A stretch of 34,561 nt of DNA from Candidatus Bipolaricaulota bacterium (GTDB taxonomy: Bacteria > Bipolaricaulota > Bipolaricaulia > UBA7950 > UBA9294). Both the position numbers and the translations under genes were made by a program. Under the pieces are notes generated by a model. That model was not told the origin of the DNA and made no database searches. It saw only the letters and a program-made list of their open reading frames with translations. Positions 26,850 to 34,561 of the stretch are shown here, piece after piece; the stretch's first letter is position 1, and each line of letters begins with the position of its first letter. The stretch is taken from assembly GCA_026390315.1 (NCBI GenBank), contig JAPLGE010000091.1, positions 1 through 34,561 on the forward strand. The letters run 5' to 3'.

Positions 26850-27941
26850 ATGAGTGATTCTCCTCTTCTAGGACGCCGACCGCTCTTGGAGGTGCTTCTC
26901 GCCGCCGCGCTCTTCGGCGCGAGCGCTCCCCTGGCGAAGCTCCTTCTCGGCGAGGTCGAGCCGATTCCGCTCGCCGCGCTCCTCTACCTCGGCGCGGGCC
27001 TTGGGATTCTCCTGGTCCGCGTCCTGGCAAAGGCCCCCGGCCCTGGCAGGGGCCGCGAGTCGCGCCTCGATCGCAAGGACCTCCCTCGGCTTGCCGGAGC
27101 GGTCCTCGCCGGCGGGGTCGCCGCTCCGCTCCTTCTTCTCTACGGGCTGCGCGCGACGGAGGCAGCCACGGCGTCTTTGCTCCTCAACTTTGAGGCCGTG
27201 GCGACGGCTGCGATCGCGGCCGTCCTCTTCCGCGAATCCGTGGGGCAGAGGACGTGGGTCGCAATCCTCGTCGTGAGTCTCGGAAGCGTTCTCCTCTCTC
27301 TCGATCCGTCGGCGGGGTGGGCTCCGTCGACCGGGGCGCTTCTCATCCTCGCTGCGTGTGCCATGTGGGGCTTGGATAACAACCTGACCCGCGAGGTCTC
27401 GCTCAAAGACCCCGGAGAGATCGTGGCCGTGAAGGGCCTCGTCGGCGGAGGTGTGTCCCTCGTGCTCGCCCTTGCCCTGCACAGGCCATTCCCAGGGCTG
27501 GAGGCGATCGGCCTCGGGCTCCTCCTGGGGAGCCTCTGCTACGGAGCGAGTATCAGCCTGTTCGTGCGCGCCCTACGAAAGCTGGGCTCGGCCCGAACCG
27601 GCGCCTTGTTTGCCGCGGCTCCGTTCATCGGCGCGGCGGTATCGTTCGTCATCTTCCGCACTCTGCCTGTGGCCTCGTTCTTTGCGGCGCTCGCGCTCAT
27701 GGCCGTGGGAGCCTGCCTCCTCTTCTTCGAGCGCCACGCGCACCCTCACGCACACGAGCCGCTCGAGCATGCCCATTCCCATCGCCACGACGACGGCCAT
27801 CACGCCCACGACCACGAGGGCCCGTTGGCTTTGGCAGTGGAGCATGCCCACTCCCACGCGCACGAGCCGGTCGCGCACGCCCACGCGCACCGGCCCGACG
27901 CCCACCACCGCCATCCCCACGGCCAAAAGGCCCGTGGCTAG
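26850..27941 (+). CDS. EamA/DMT-family transporter with histidine-rich C-terminal tail
   Basis: About 10 hydrophobic helices in two EamA-like halves; tail HAHPHAHEPLEHAHSHRHDDGHHAHDHE... Confidence 0.88.
   Translation: MSDSPLLGRRPLLEVLLAAALFGASAPLAKLLLGEVEPIPLAALLYLGAGLGILLVRVLAKAPGPGRGRESRLDRKDLPRLAGAVLAGGVAAPLLLLYGLRATEAATASLLLNFEAVATAAIAAVLFRESVGQRTWVAILVVSLGSVLLSLDPSAGWAPSTGALLILAACAMWGLDNNLTREVSLKDPGEIVAVKGLVGGGVSLVLALALHRPFPGLEAIGLGLLLGSLCYGASISLFVRALRKLGSARTGALFAAAPFIGAAVSFVIFRTLPVASFFAALALMAVGACLLFFERHAHPHAHEPLEHAHSHRHDDGHHAHDHEGPLALAVEHAHSHAHEPVAHAHAHRPDAHHRHPHGQKARG
27735..27938 (+). repeat. His-rich coding repeat, tail of the DMT transporter
   Basis: Recurring EHAHSHxH / HEPxxHAH units; GAGCATGCCCAYTCCCA occurs twice. 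Confidence 0.8.
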
Positions 27942-28065
27942 ATCGGTTCACCGATCTCACGGGATGGACACACCTTCTTCACAAGAGCCACACAGAGCCC
28001 GGGTAGAGTGAGGGCGCTGGTTGCGAGTGAATGCAACTCGTACCCCCGATACCAGCCCACCAGGC

Positions 28066-28097
28066 GGAGAGGTCCTTCGGGACCTCTCCCTGTTTTC
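28066..28097 (+). terminator. Rho-independent-type terminator
   Basis: GGAGAGGTCC-TTCG-GGACCTCTCC followed by CTGTTTTC. Confidence 0.75.
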
Positions 28098-28228
28098 GGG
28101 AAGGCTGGGCCACCATCCGGCCGCTTGAGGCGGGAGGAGGCTTGGATCAGCGGGACCCAAGCTTCGAACTCTTCTAGTCAAAAGATACTTCTCAGTGAGG
28201 TCTGTCTCTCCTGGGGGCCGAGCACGAC

Positions 28229-28256
28229 TTGCCATGCTTTGTCTTGCAAGTATGAT
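28229..28256 (+). promoter_or_regulatory. Sigma70-like promoter upstream of the AbrB-like gene
   Basis: TTGCCA-N16-TATGAT. Confidence 0.55.
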
Positions 28257-28301
28257 TTACCCGGCTTGACCTACCCGCAGGAGACATGCAAAGGGGGCGC
28301 T

Positions 28302-28556
28302 TTGGCGAGAGAGTCGAAGGGACCGAAGTTCTACGGCGCGGTCACGGTGAGCGAGCGAGGCCAGGTTGCGATCCCCGTCGAAGCCCGGCGGGACCTGGAG
28401 ATCCAGGAGGGGGAGAAGCTCCTGGTTTTCGGAGCGCACGGGGGCGGGCTCTTCTTCACTCGGGCGGAGCAGCTTCGAGAGCACATGGGAAGAATGCTCC
28501 ATGTCTATCGATCCGCTCTCGAGAGCGACGAGTCGGGAGAGAGACGCCCGGAGTAG
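28302..28556 (+). CDS. SpoVT/AbrB-like DNA-binding domain protein
   Basis: KFYGAVTVSERGQVAIPVEARRDLEIQEGEKLLVFG; probable TTG start at 28302 preceded by AAGGGGG. Confidence 0.85.
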   Translation: MARESKGPKFYGAVTVSERGQVAIPVEARRDLEIQEGEKLLVFGAHGGGLFFTRAEQLREHMGRMLHVYRSALESDESGERRPE

Positions 28557-28695
28557 ATCGAGAACGCGAGCCGGACGCTGCGCTTCGTCTCGCGAACGCC
28601 TTCCGTCCGTGAAAGAGTCCCGGGCTCTCCCTCTGGCCGATCGAGATCCCTAGTGCTCGACGCGAGAATCTACTGGGAGAAGGAAAAGGAGTGGA

Positions 28696-29712
28696 ATGGC
28701 CACGATGATCCAGATCGAAGAACTGGTCAAGGTGTACAAGGGAGGGATCCGCGCTGTCGACGGGGTTTCCTTCGACGTCGAGGAGCAGGAGATCTTCGGG
28801 TTCCTTGGTCCGAACGGCGCCGGGAAGTCCACGACGATCAAGTGCGTCATCGGCCTCCTCCGCCCCACCTCGGGGCGGATCCTCATCCGCGGGACGGACG
28901 TCCGTCAGAGTCCGAAGCTCGTCAAGCCAATGATGGGCTACGCCTCGCAAGAGACCGCGGTGGACGATCGGCTGACGGGCTGGCAGAACCTCTTCTTGCA
29001 GGGCCACTTCTTCCACCTCGCGCGCAAGGAGATCGATGAGCGAGGCGAGGAGGTGCTGCGCCTGTGCGGCCTGTGGGAGCGGCGCAACGACTCCGCGGGG
29101 ACCTACTCCGGAGGAATGTTGAAGCGGCTGGACATCGCGGCCGCCCTCATCCACCAGCCGAGCGTCCTCTTCTTGGACGAGCCGACGCTTGGACTCGACG
29201 TCCAGACCCGCAAGGTCATCTGGCAGTACATCGAGAAGCTGCGCAGCGAACAGAAGATGACGATCTTCCTGACGACGCACTACATGGAGGAGGCGGATGC
29301 CCTGTGCGATCGGCTGGCGATCATCGACCGCGGCAAGATCATGGCGAACGGGAAGCCAGGCGCGCTCAAGGCCGACATCGGCGGGGACATCGTGACGGCG
29401 CGCTTCGTCGCCCCGGAGGAGAAGGTCTCGCGGCTCGTGCAGGCGCTCTCGGCCTTGCCTGAGACGGTCTCCGTGACCCCGATGGGGGACGGCCTGCAAC
29501 GGATCGTGGCCCGTCAGCGCGGCGACCGGCTGATTCCGGAAGTCTTCGCTCTCGCGGCGAAGAACGAGGTCGGGGTGGAATCGATCCGACTCCACCGCCC
29601 GTCGCTCGACGACGTGTACCTTCACTTCACCGGGCGCGAGATGCGCGACGAGCAGGGATCCCGAGAGGAGATCGGGAAAGCCCGTATGACGCAAAGGAGG
29701 CTTCGACGATGA
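28696..29712 (+). CDS. ABC transporter ATP-binding protein (ABC-2/DrrA-like)
   Basis: GPNGAGKSTTIK, YSGGMLKRLDIA, LFLDEPTLGLD. Confidence 0.96.
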   Translation: MATMIQIEELVKVYKGGIRAVDGVSFDVEEQEIFGFLGPNGAGKSTTIKCVIGLLRPTSGRILIRGTDVRQSPKLVKPMMGYASQETAVDDRLTGWQNLFLQGHFFHLARKEIDERGEEVLRLCGLWERRNDSAGTYSGGMLKRLDIAAALIHQPSVLFLDEPTLGLDVQTRKVIWQYIEKLRSEQKMTIFLTTHYMEEADALCDRLAIIDRGKIMANGKPGALKADIGGDIVTARFVAPEEKVSRLVQALSALPETVSVTPMGDGLQRIVARQRGDRLIPEVFALAAKNEVGVESIRLHRPSLDDVYLHFTGREMRDEQGSREEIGKARMTQRRLRR

Positions 29713-30491
29713 CCTTTCTCTCGGACGTCTGGTACGTGGCGTGGCGTGAACTCGTGATCTTCGTGCGGACCCCGGTCCGCATCATCATGGTCGTGATCCA
29801 ACCGCTCATCTGGCTTGGCCTCATGGGGAACATGATGCAGGGGTTCGCCAAGAGCCCGATGGTCGGGCAGATGTTGGGCACCGGAAACTACCTCACCTTC
29901 ATGACGCCGGGGATCATCCTCATGACGGTGTTGTTCGGGGGGGCGTTCTCCGGCATGTCCATCGTCTGGGACCGGCGCATGGGGTACCTTGAGAAGCTCT
30001 TGGCCGCGCCGATCTCCCGTGCGGCGATTCCGTTCGGGAAGGCGTTCGCCGCGGCGATCCAGGCCGGGGTTCAAGTCCTGCTCATCGTGCTCATCGCGAC
30101 GGCTCTCGGCGTGCGCTTCGCGACGGGACCGCTCGGGCTCCTCGTCATTCTCCTGATCGCGATGTGCTTCAGCCTGATCCTGAGCAGCTTCTCCCTGTCC
30201 CTGGCGGCGCGGATCAAGAGCCACGAAACGCTCATGGCAATCGTCAACTTCTTCACGATGCCGCTCATGTTCACGAGCAATGCGCTCTTTCCGATCGAAG
30301 CGATGCCAGGCTGGTTGGCGACGATCGCGAGGTACAACCCGGTCACCTACGCCGTGACGGCGATCCGTCAACTCACCCTGTCAGGTTGGGACTGGCTCGC
30401 CATCGCCTCAAGCCTTGGGATTCTGGCGGGATTGACGATCGCGGTTCTTACCCTGTCTCGGTTCCTCTTCCAGCGAGCGACGGCGGACTAG
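29709..30491 (+). CDS. ABC-2 type transporter permease
   Basis: 260 aa, 6 TM-like, LMTPGIILMTVLFGGAFSGMSIVWDRRMGYLEKLLAAPISR; 4-nt overlap with the ATPase. Confidence 0.94.
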   Translation: MTFLSDVWYVAWRELVIFVRTPVRIIMVVIQPLIWLGLMGNMMQGFAKSPMVGQMLGTGNYLTFMTPGIILMTVLFGGAFSGMSIVWDRRMGYLEKLLAAPISRAAIPFGKAFAAAIQAGVQVLLIVLIATALGVRFATGPLGLLVILLIAMCFSLILSSFSLSLAARIKSHETLMAIVNFFTMPLMFTSNALFPIEAMPGWLATIARYNPVTYAVTAIRQLTLSGWDWLAIASSLGILAGLTIAVLTLSRFLFQRATAD

Positions 30492-30644
30492 CGGCGTCGC
30501 GCGAGGCCTTCTGCCTCACGGGGAGAGCCGATTGGATCGGCTCGGCGGTCTTTCGGAGCCGGCCCCGGAAAGGCCAGGCTCACGGAGAAGGGCGAGGCGC
30601 GAAGGGAACGATAGCCGCAGGCTCGGCCGGGTCTCCCGCCGCTG

Positions 30645-30672
30645 CCCGCGGCCGCTCGCTTTCGGCCGCGGG
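30645..30672. terminator. Strong hairpin between convergent genes (possible bidirectional terminator, no U-tract)
   Basis: CCCGCGGCCG-CTCGCTTT-CGGCCGCGGG perfect 10-bp stem. Confidence 0.4.
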
Positions 30673-30678
30673 ATCGGG

Positions 30679-31530
30679 CTAGCGCAGCCGCATCCGCGCG
30701 ACGAGGACCGGCGGGATCTCGGGGAAGTGCTCCCAGGAGAGCGGGCGGGCTCCTACCGACCCTTCGTCGAACCCTGGTTCCTCGAGCGCGTCCAGGACAA
30801 GCCCGGCGCGGAAACCCGCGCCGAGGAGCAGGGAGAGCGGCCGATGGAAGTAGTACTGGGGCGCCGGCTGGCCGATCATCCCCTCGCCGCGCGACGTGAA
30901 GGGTCGGCGGTAGCGGCGGACCTTGACCGCGCGGGCCATCGTGAACCGGTCGTTCTCCTTCTCCTCTTCGAGCACCAGGCGGCAGGCGTCGTTCGCGAAA
31001 GAGGGGTGGAGGACGGAGAAGACGAATCGGCCGCTCGGCTTGAGAAGCTCGGGAAGGCAGCTGAAGAGCGGCTCGATCGCCTCCATGTCCATCAGGGCCA
31101 TCGTCGAGACGGCGGCGTCGAAGCGGCGGCTTCCGAGCGTCCGCAGTTCGGCAGGCTTCGTGGCGTCGATCCGAAGATAGGTGACCGCGCTCGGGCGCGC
31201 CGCGGACTTCTCTTGCGCGAGCTCGAGGAATCGCTCGCAGAAGTCGCAGGCGACGACCGTCGCCCCAAGCTCGGCCATCTTGCGGGCGAAGGCGCCGTTC
31301 CCGCACGCGACGTCGAGCACCGTCTCACCTGGCTTGAGGCCGAGCAGCCGCTCGGTCGCCGGGCCGATCAGCACGCGCTGGAAGGCGTTCCCTTCTCCGA
31401 ATCGCGCGTCCCAGAAGTCGGCGTTCTCTTCCCACGCCCTGCGGACCTCCGAGAAACCCTCGTCGGCTTCGTTTCGACCGTCGGTCACGTTCGCCTCCTC
31501 GGAGCGCCCTCGCCGGATCGGGGACTCCAT
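30679..31530 (-). CDS. Class I SAM-dependent methyltransferase
   Basis: GETVLDVACGNGAFARKMAELGATVVACDFCERFLELA, motif I plus downstream motifs. Confidence 0.92.
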   Translation of the reverse strand: MESPIRRGRSEEANVTDGRNEADEGFSEVRRAWEENADFWDARFGEGNAFQRVLIGPATERLLGLKPGETVLDVACGNGAFARKMAELGATVVACDFCERFLELAQEKSAARPSAVTYLRIDATKPAELRTLGSRRFDAAVSTMALMDMEAIEPLFSCLPELLKPSGRFVFSVLHPSFANDACRLVLEEEKENDRFTMARAVKVRRYRRPFTSRGEGMIGQPAPQYYFHRPLSLLLGAGFRAGLVLDALEEPGFDEGSVGARPLSWEHFPEIPPVLVARMRLR

Positions 31531-31532
31531 CC

Positions 31533-32069
31533 CTAGCGGACCTGCGGCTTGTCGCCTCGGGTTCGCTTCGCCGCGTCGTGCCTCCGACGCGCGCAGACGC
31601 CGACGACCTCTCCCGTCGCGACGACGTGCCCCTTCATCGCGCGGACGAGACCCCGCCTGTGGACGCGCTTGGGCTCAAGGGCGAGGCAGGAGTCGAGCGC
31701 GTGGACTCGGAAGCGGTAGCTGTGAGCGCCCCACGCCGGGCACGGCCCTCCGTACCCGGGCCGTCCGAACGACGTCACGCCCTGCTTGGCTCCGTTCTCG
31801 AGCCTCGGTGTGGCGGGAACGGCCTCCGGGAGCCCCGTTACGTCGGCGGGGATGTCGTACACGATCCAGTGGACCCAGGTGAAGAGCCGCAGCCCTGGCC
31901 CCGGCACGTCGAGGTCTTCCGCGAGGAGGACGAAGCTCCTCGTCCCTTCCGGGGCACCCCGCCAGCGGATCTCCGGTGAGACGCCGTCCCCCTCGCAGGT
32001 GTGGCGCGGGCCGATCGTCCCGCCCGGCCCGATGGACGGGCACTCCACGATCAGACGATGCTCGCGCAT
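31533..32069 (-). CDS. YbhB/YbcL-family PEBP-like protein
   Basis: RHTCEGDGVSPEIRW...FVLLAEDLDVPG...FTWVHWIVYDIP...GRPGYGGPCPAWGAHSYRFRVHAL. Confidence 0.94.
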   Translation of the reverse strand: MREHRLIVECPSIGPGGTIGPRHTCEGDGVSPEIRWRGAPEGTRSFVLLAEDLDVPGPGLRLFTWVHWIVYDIPADVTGLPEAVPATPRLENGAKQGVTSFGRPGYGGPCPAWGAHSYRFRVHALDSCLALEPKRVHRRGLVRAMKGHVVATGEVVGVCARRRHDAAKRTRGDKPQVR

Positions 32070-32185
32070 TTCCCCTCCAACGACCGATCCGCCGGACGAA
32101 CGGGCTCGGAGCATGGTGCGGCGGGCCAGCGGAGCCGTCAAGTTCCTCCCGGGGACGCCAGCCCGGGGACGGGATCGCGTCTGAC

Positions 32186-33262
<1,077 letters not shown>

Positions 33263-33334
33263 CTCGTCCCTTCCTTTGCGTCGGCCGTCGCCTGATCCCG
33301 GTCTGCGCCCGGACCCTTGGTCGCTTCGTGCGCA

Positions 33335-33363
33335 AGGGTAGCTATTGAGAGCCGTCCGGGCAA
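33335..33363 (-). promoter_or_regulatory. Candidate promoter of the MalK-like gene
   Basis: Minus strand TTGCCC-N17-TACCCT. Confidence 0.4.
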
Positions 33364-33462
33364 GTCGAGCAGGGCTCAGCGACTTGGGGAAAAGCCCGCG
33401 GTCGATGCGTCTCCGGGCACCGCGGGGTACGCTCGTCCCCACGACGCCGAATCGCCGGGTAG

Positions 33463-33488
33463 AGAGGTCCTCCGGGACCTCTCCGTCT
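33463..33488 (+). terminator. Terminator-like hairpin related to the one at 28066
   Basis: GAGAGGTCC-TCCG-GGACCTCTC then CGTCTTCCCC. Confidence 0.5.
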
Positions 33489-33673
33489 TCCCCGAGCCGG
33501 ATCTTCCGCCCCGGACGCCCGCCGGCCTGACTCCTCGAGCCTTCGCGGGCGCTCGCTCGCCGGGAACTGGGCGCAGAAGTCAAGAGGCAAGACCAGACCC
33601 CCGCGCCCCCCCATCGGTGTCTCCTCGCTCCCTCCATCCCTGAGGGAAGAGACACCGTAGCCTCACCTCCCGC

Positions 33674-33735
33674 TTCGAGTACCTTCCTTAGCTGAGGCAA
33701 CGATCCCGTTTCGTGTACTTTCTTGGTGAGGCAAT
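33674..33735 (+). repeat. Imperfect direct repeat upstream of the riboswitch promoter
   Basis: TTCGAGTACCTTCCTTAGCTGAGGCAACG (33674) and TTCGTGTACTTTCTTGGTGAGGCAAT (33710), 36-nt period. Confidence 0.6.
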
Positions 33736-33743
33736 GCGCCCAC

Positions 33744-33772
33744 TTGTCCTCGGCGACGTCCTCCGCTAGAAT
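33744..33772 (+). promoter_or_regulatory. Sigma70-like promoter for the riboswitch transcript
   Basis: TTGTCC-N17-TAGAAT, placing the TSS near 33779, at the 5' edge of the aptamer. Confidence 0.65.
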
Positions 33773-33778
33773 CACTCC

Positions 33779-33866
33779 GAGCCCGAAAAGGCAAACCCGG
33801 CGAAAGCCGGGGACGCAAAGTCACGGACCTAACGGAAGGGTTCCCACGGTGGCCGGACCGCCGAAG
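33779..33866 (+). ncRNA. Cyclic-di-GMP-I (GEMM-I) riboswitch aptamer
   Basis: GGCAAACCcggCGAAAgccgGGGACGCAAAGtCacggacCTAA...ggtgGCCGgaCCGCCGA matches the GEMM-I core (GCAAACC, CGAAA tetraloop region, GGGACGCAAAG, CTAA, CCGNNGA). Confidence 0.95.
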
Positions 33867-33908
33867 GCGAAGACGCATCCAAGCGTCTTCTTCGCCTTGT
33901 TCCCTTTG
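33864..33908 (+). terminator. Terminator-like expression platform of the riboswitch
   Basis: AAGGCGAAGACGC-ATCCAA-GCGTCttcTTCGCCTT then GTTCCCTTTG; left arm abuts/overlaps the aptamer 3' end. Confidence 0.7.
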
Positions 33909-33944
33909 TGAAGTCTCCTTGCGTCGCCGCTTCTCGGCGTGGCT

Positions 33945-34204
33945 CGCGGCCCGCCGACCGCCTCTCCGGGTGCGGTCGGTGGGCTTGCGGGTCCGAGCCG
34001 GAAGCGGGCGAGGGGGTGGACTGAGGAGAAGAGAGGAGTGACTTGCCCTCCTGTGAGTACCTCCGGCTGCGGGCCCCACTTCTGGGGCCCGCGGTCCTTT
34101 CCCAGGTACGCTGGAGGAGAGACCGGCGCAGGTCAGTTAGCGGCGAAGCGGCCGAAAGTCAACAGAGGACCCGCCTGAGCCGCTTGCGCAGCGGGTCAGG
34201 GCGG
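33945..34204. other. Hairpin-rich non-coding region (possible structured RNA)
   Basis: GCCCGCCGACCGC/GCGGTCGGTGGGC (33949-33984), GCGGGCCCCA-CTTC-TGGGGCCCGC (34069-34092) inside GTACCT/AGGTAC, and CCGCCTGAGCCGCT-TGCGC-AGCGGGTCAGGGCGG (34171-34204). No convincing ORF. Confidence 0.5.
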
Positions 34205-34248
34205 CAAAGAGCCTTCCTGCCCGTCATGCCTCACGGAAGCTTCGGGCT

Positions 34249-34422
34249 CTAGCGTTCCTTCTCGTGCCGTTCGAGGTACTCGGCGATGGCCTCGACGGTC
34301 ACGTAGTTGAGCGAACGATCCTTCTTCTCGGCGAGCTTGATCAGCCTCTCGACCAGCTTCTCCGCCTGCCTCTTCTCCGGGATGTAGATGGACATCTTGT
34401 CCAGGACTGTTTTCTTCGGCAT
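34249..34422 (-). CDS. Small ribbon-helix-helix (CopG/MetJ-Arc-like) DNA-binding protein
   Basis: 57 aa, below the ORF-track cutoff: MPKKTVLDKMSIYIPEKRQAEKLVERLIKLAEKKDRSLNYVTVEAIAEYLERHEKER; strong SD (GAGAGGGGGG) upstream. Confidence 0.8.
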   Translation of the reverse strand: MPKKTVLDKMSIYIPEKRQAEKLVERLIKLAEKKDRSLNYVTVEAIAEYLERHEKER

Positions 34423-34499
34423 AGGACCCCCCTCTCAACATGTGCTGATCCTAGCTACACTTGAGAGAGCCGAAAGTTGCATCGGCGAGAGGAGCCGTT

Positions 34500-34561
34500 G
34501 TGCCTAAGTCCCGCACGCGCCGTCCCGGAGCCCGCCTCGATGGCAGGAGTGCCTCGCCGTC
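34500..34561 (+). CDS. Possible start of a CDS running off the window (GTG start)
   Basis: GAGAGGAG SD-like, then GTG CCT AAG TCC... open to the window end (VPKSRTRRPGARLDGRSASP). Confidence 0.3.
   Translation, partial: MPKSRTRRPGARLDGRSASP

Noticed and set aside
27735-27938. His-rich tail as a CRISPR-like or minisatellite array
   Set aside because: Irregular in-frame coding repeats without constant repeat/spacer structure.
28013-28066. tRNA-like or riboswitch-like fold ending in CCACCA
   Set aside because: No T-arm (GGTTCRA) or acceptor stem; not matched to a known riboswitch core by eye.
33411-33440. T-box-like string GGGCACCGCGGGGTACGCTCGTCCCC followed by a hairpin
   Set aside because: Resembles UGGNACCGCG...CGUCCC, but the UGGN position is GGGC, the antiterminator pairing does not work as in T-boxes, no stem I was recognised, and no aaRS or amino-acid gene follows on +.
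33939-34252. ORFs 33939-34178 and 34043-34252 downstream of the riboswitch as its target genes
   Set aside because: Composition is random-like (Pro/Gly/Arg-rich), they span strong hairpins, lack SDs and have no recognisable domain.

Overview
High-GC bacterial chromosomal window, mostly housekeeping genes, with no rRNA, tRNA or CRISPR seen. The lineage cannot be fixed without a search. Left part, minus strand: a 7-gene overlapping operon (uncharacterised membrane proteins, MoxR AAA+ ATPase, DUF58, BatA/VWA-like, and the start of another membrane protein). Upstream of it, also minus strand, are a short tyrosine recombinase with a perfect 34-bp inverted repeat just 5' of the gene, an HD-domain phosphohydrolase and a small helix-turn-helix/coiled-coil protein. 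Middle: mutL, a DagK/YegS-like lipid kinase, mutS, csaB-like, rsmH, ftsL-like, ftsI-like PBP, mnmG, a stomatin/slipin, tpiA and pgsA-like. Right: a multi-domain surface protein (PKD/DUF11-like repeats plus lamin-tail-like domain), an EamA/DMT transporter with a His-rich tail, an AbrB-like regulator, an ABC-2 exporter pair, a methyltransferase, a PEBP-family protein and an orphan MalK/UgpC-type ATPase. At about 33.78 kb there is a clear cyclic-di-GMP-I (GEMM-I) riboswitch with its own promoter and a terminator-like hairpin. No same-strand ORF follows closely. Instead there is hairpin-rich non-coding DNA and then a small convergent ribbon-helix-helix gene that is absent from the supplied ORF track. 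The best leads are (i) the orphan riboswitch facing the RHH gene and (ii) the recombinase with its loxP/dif-like palindrome.
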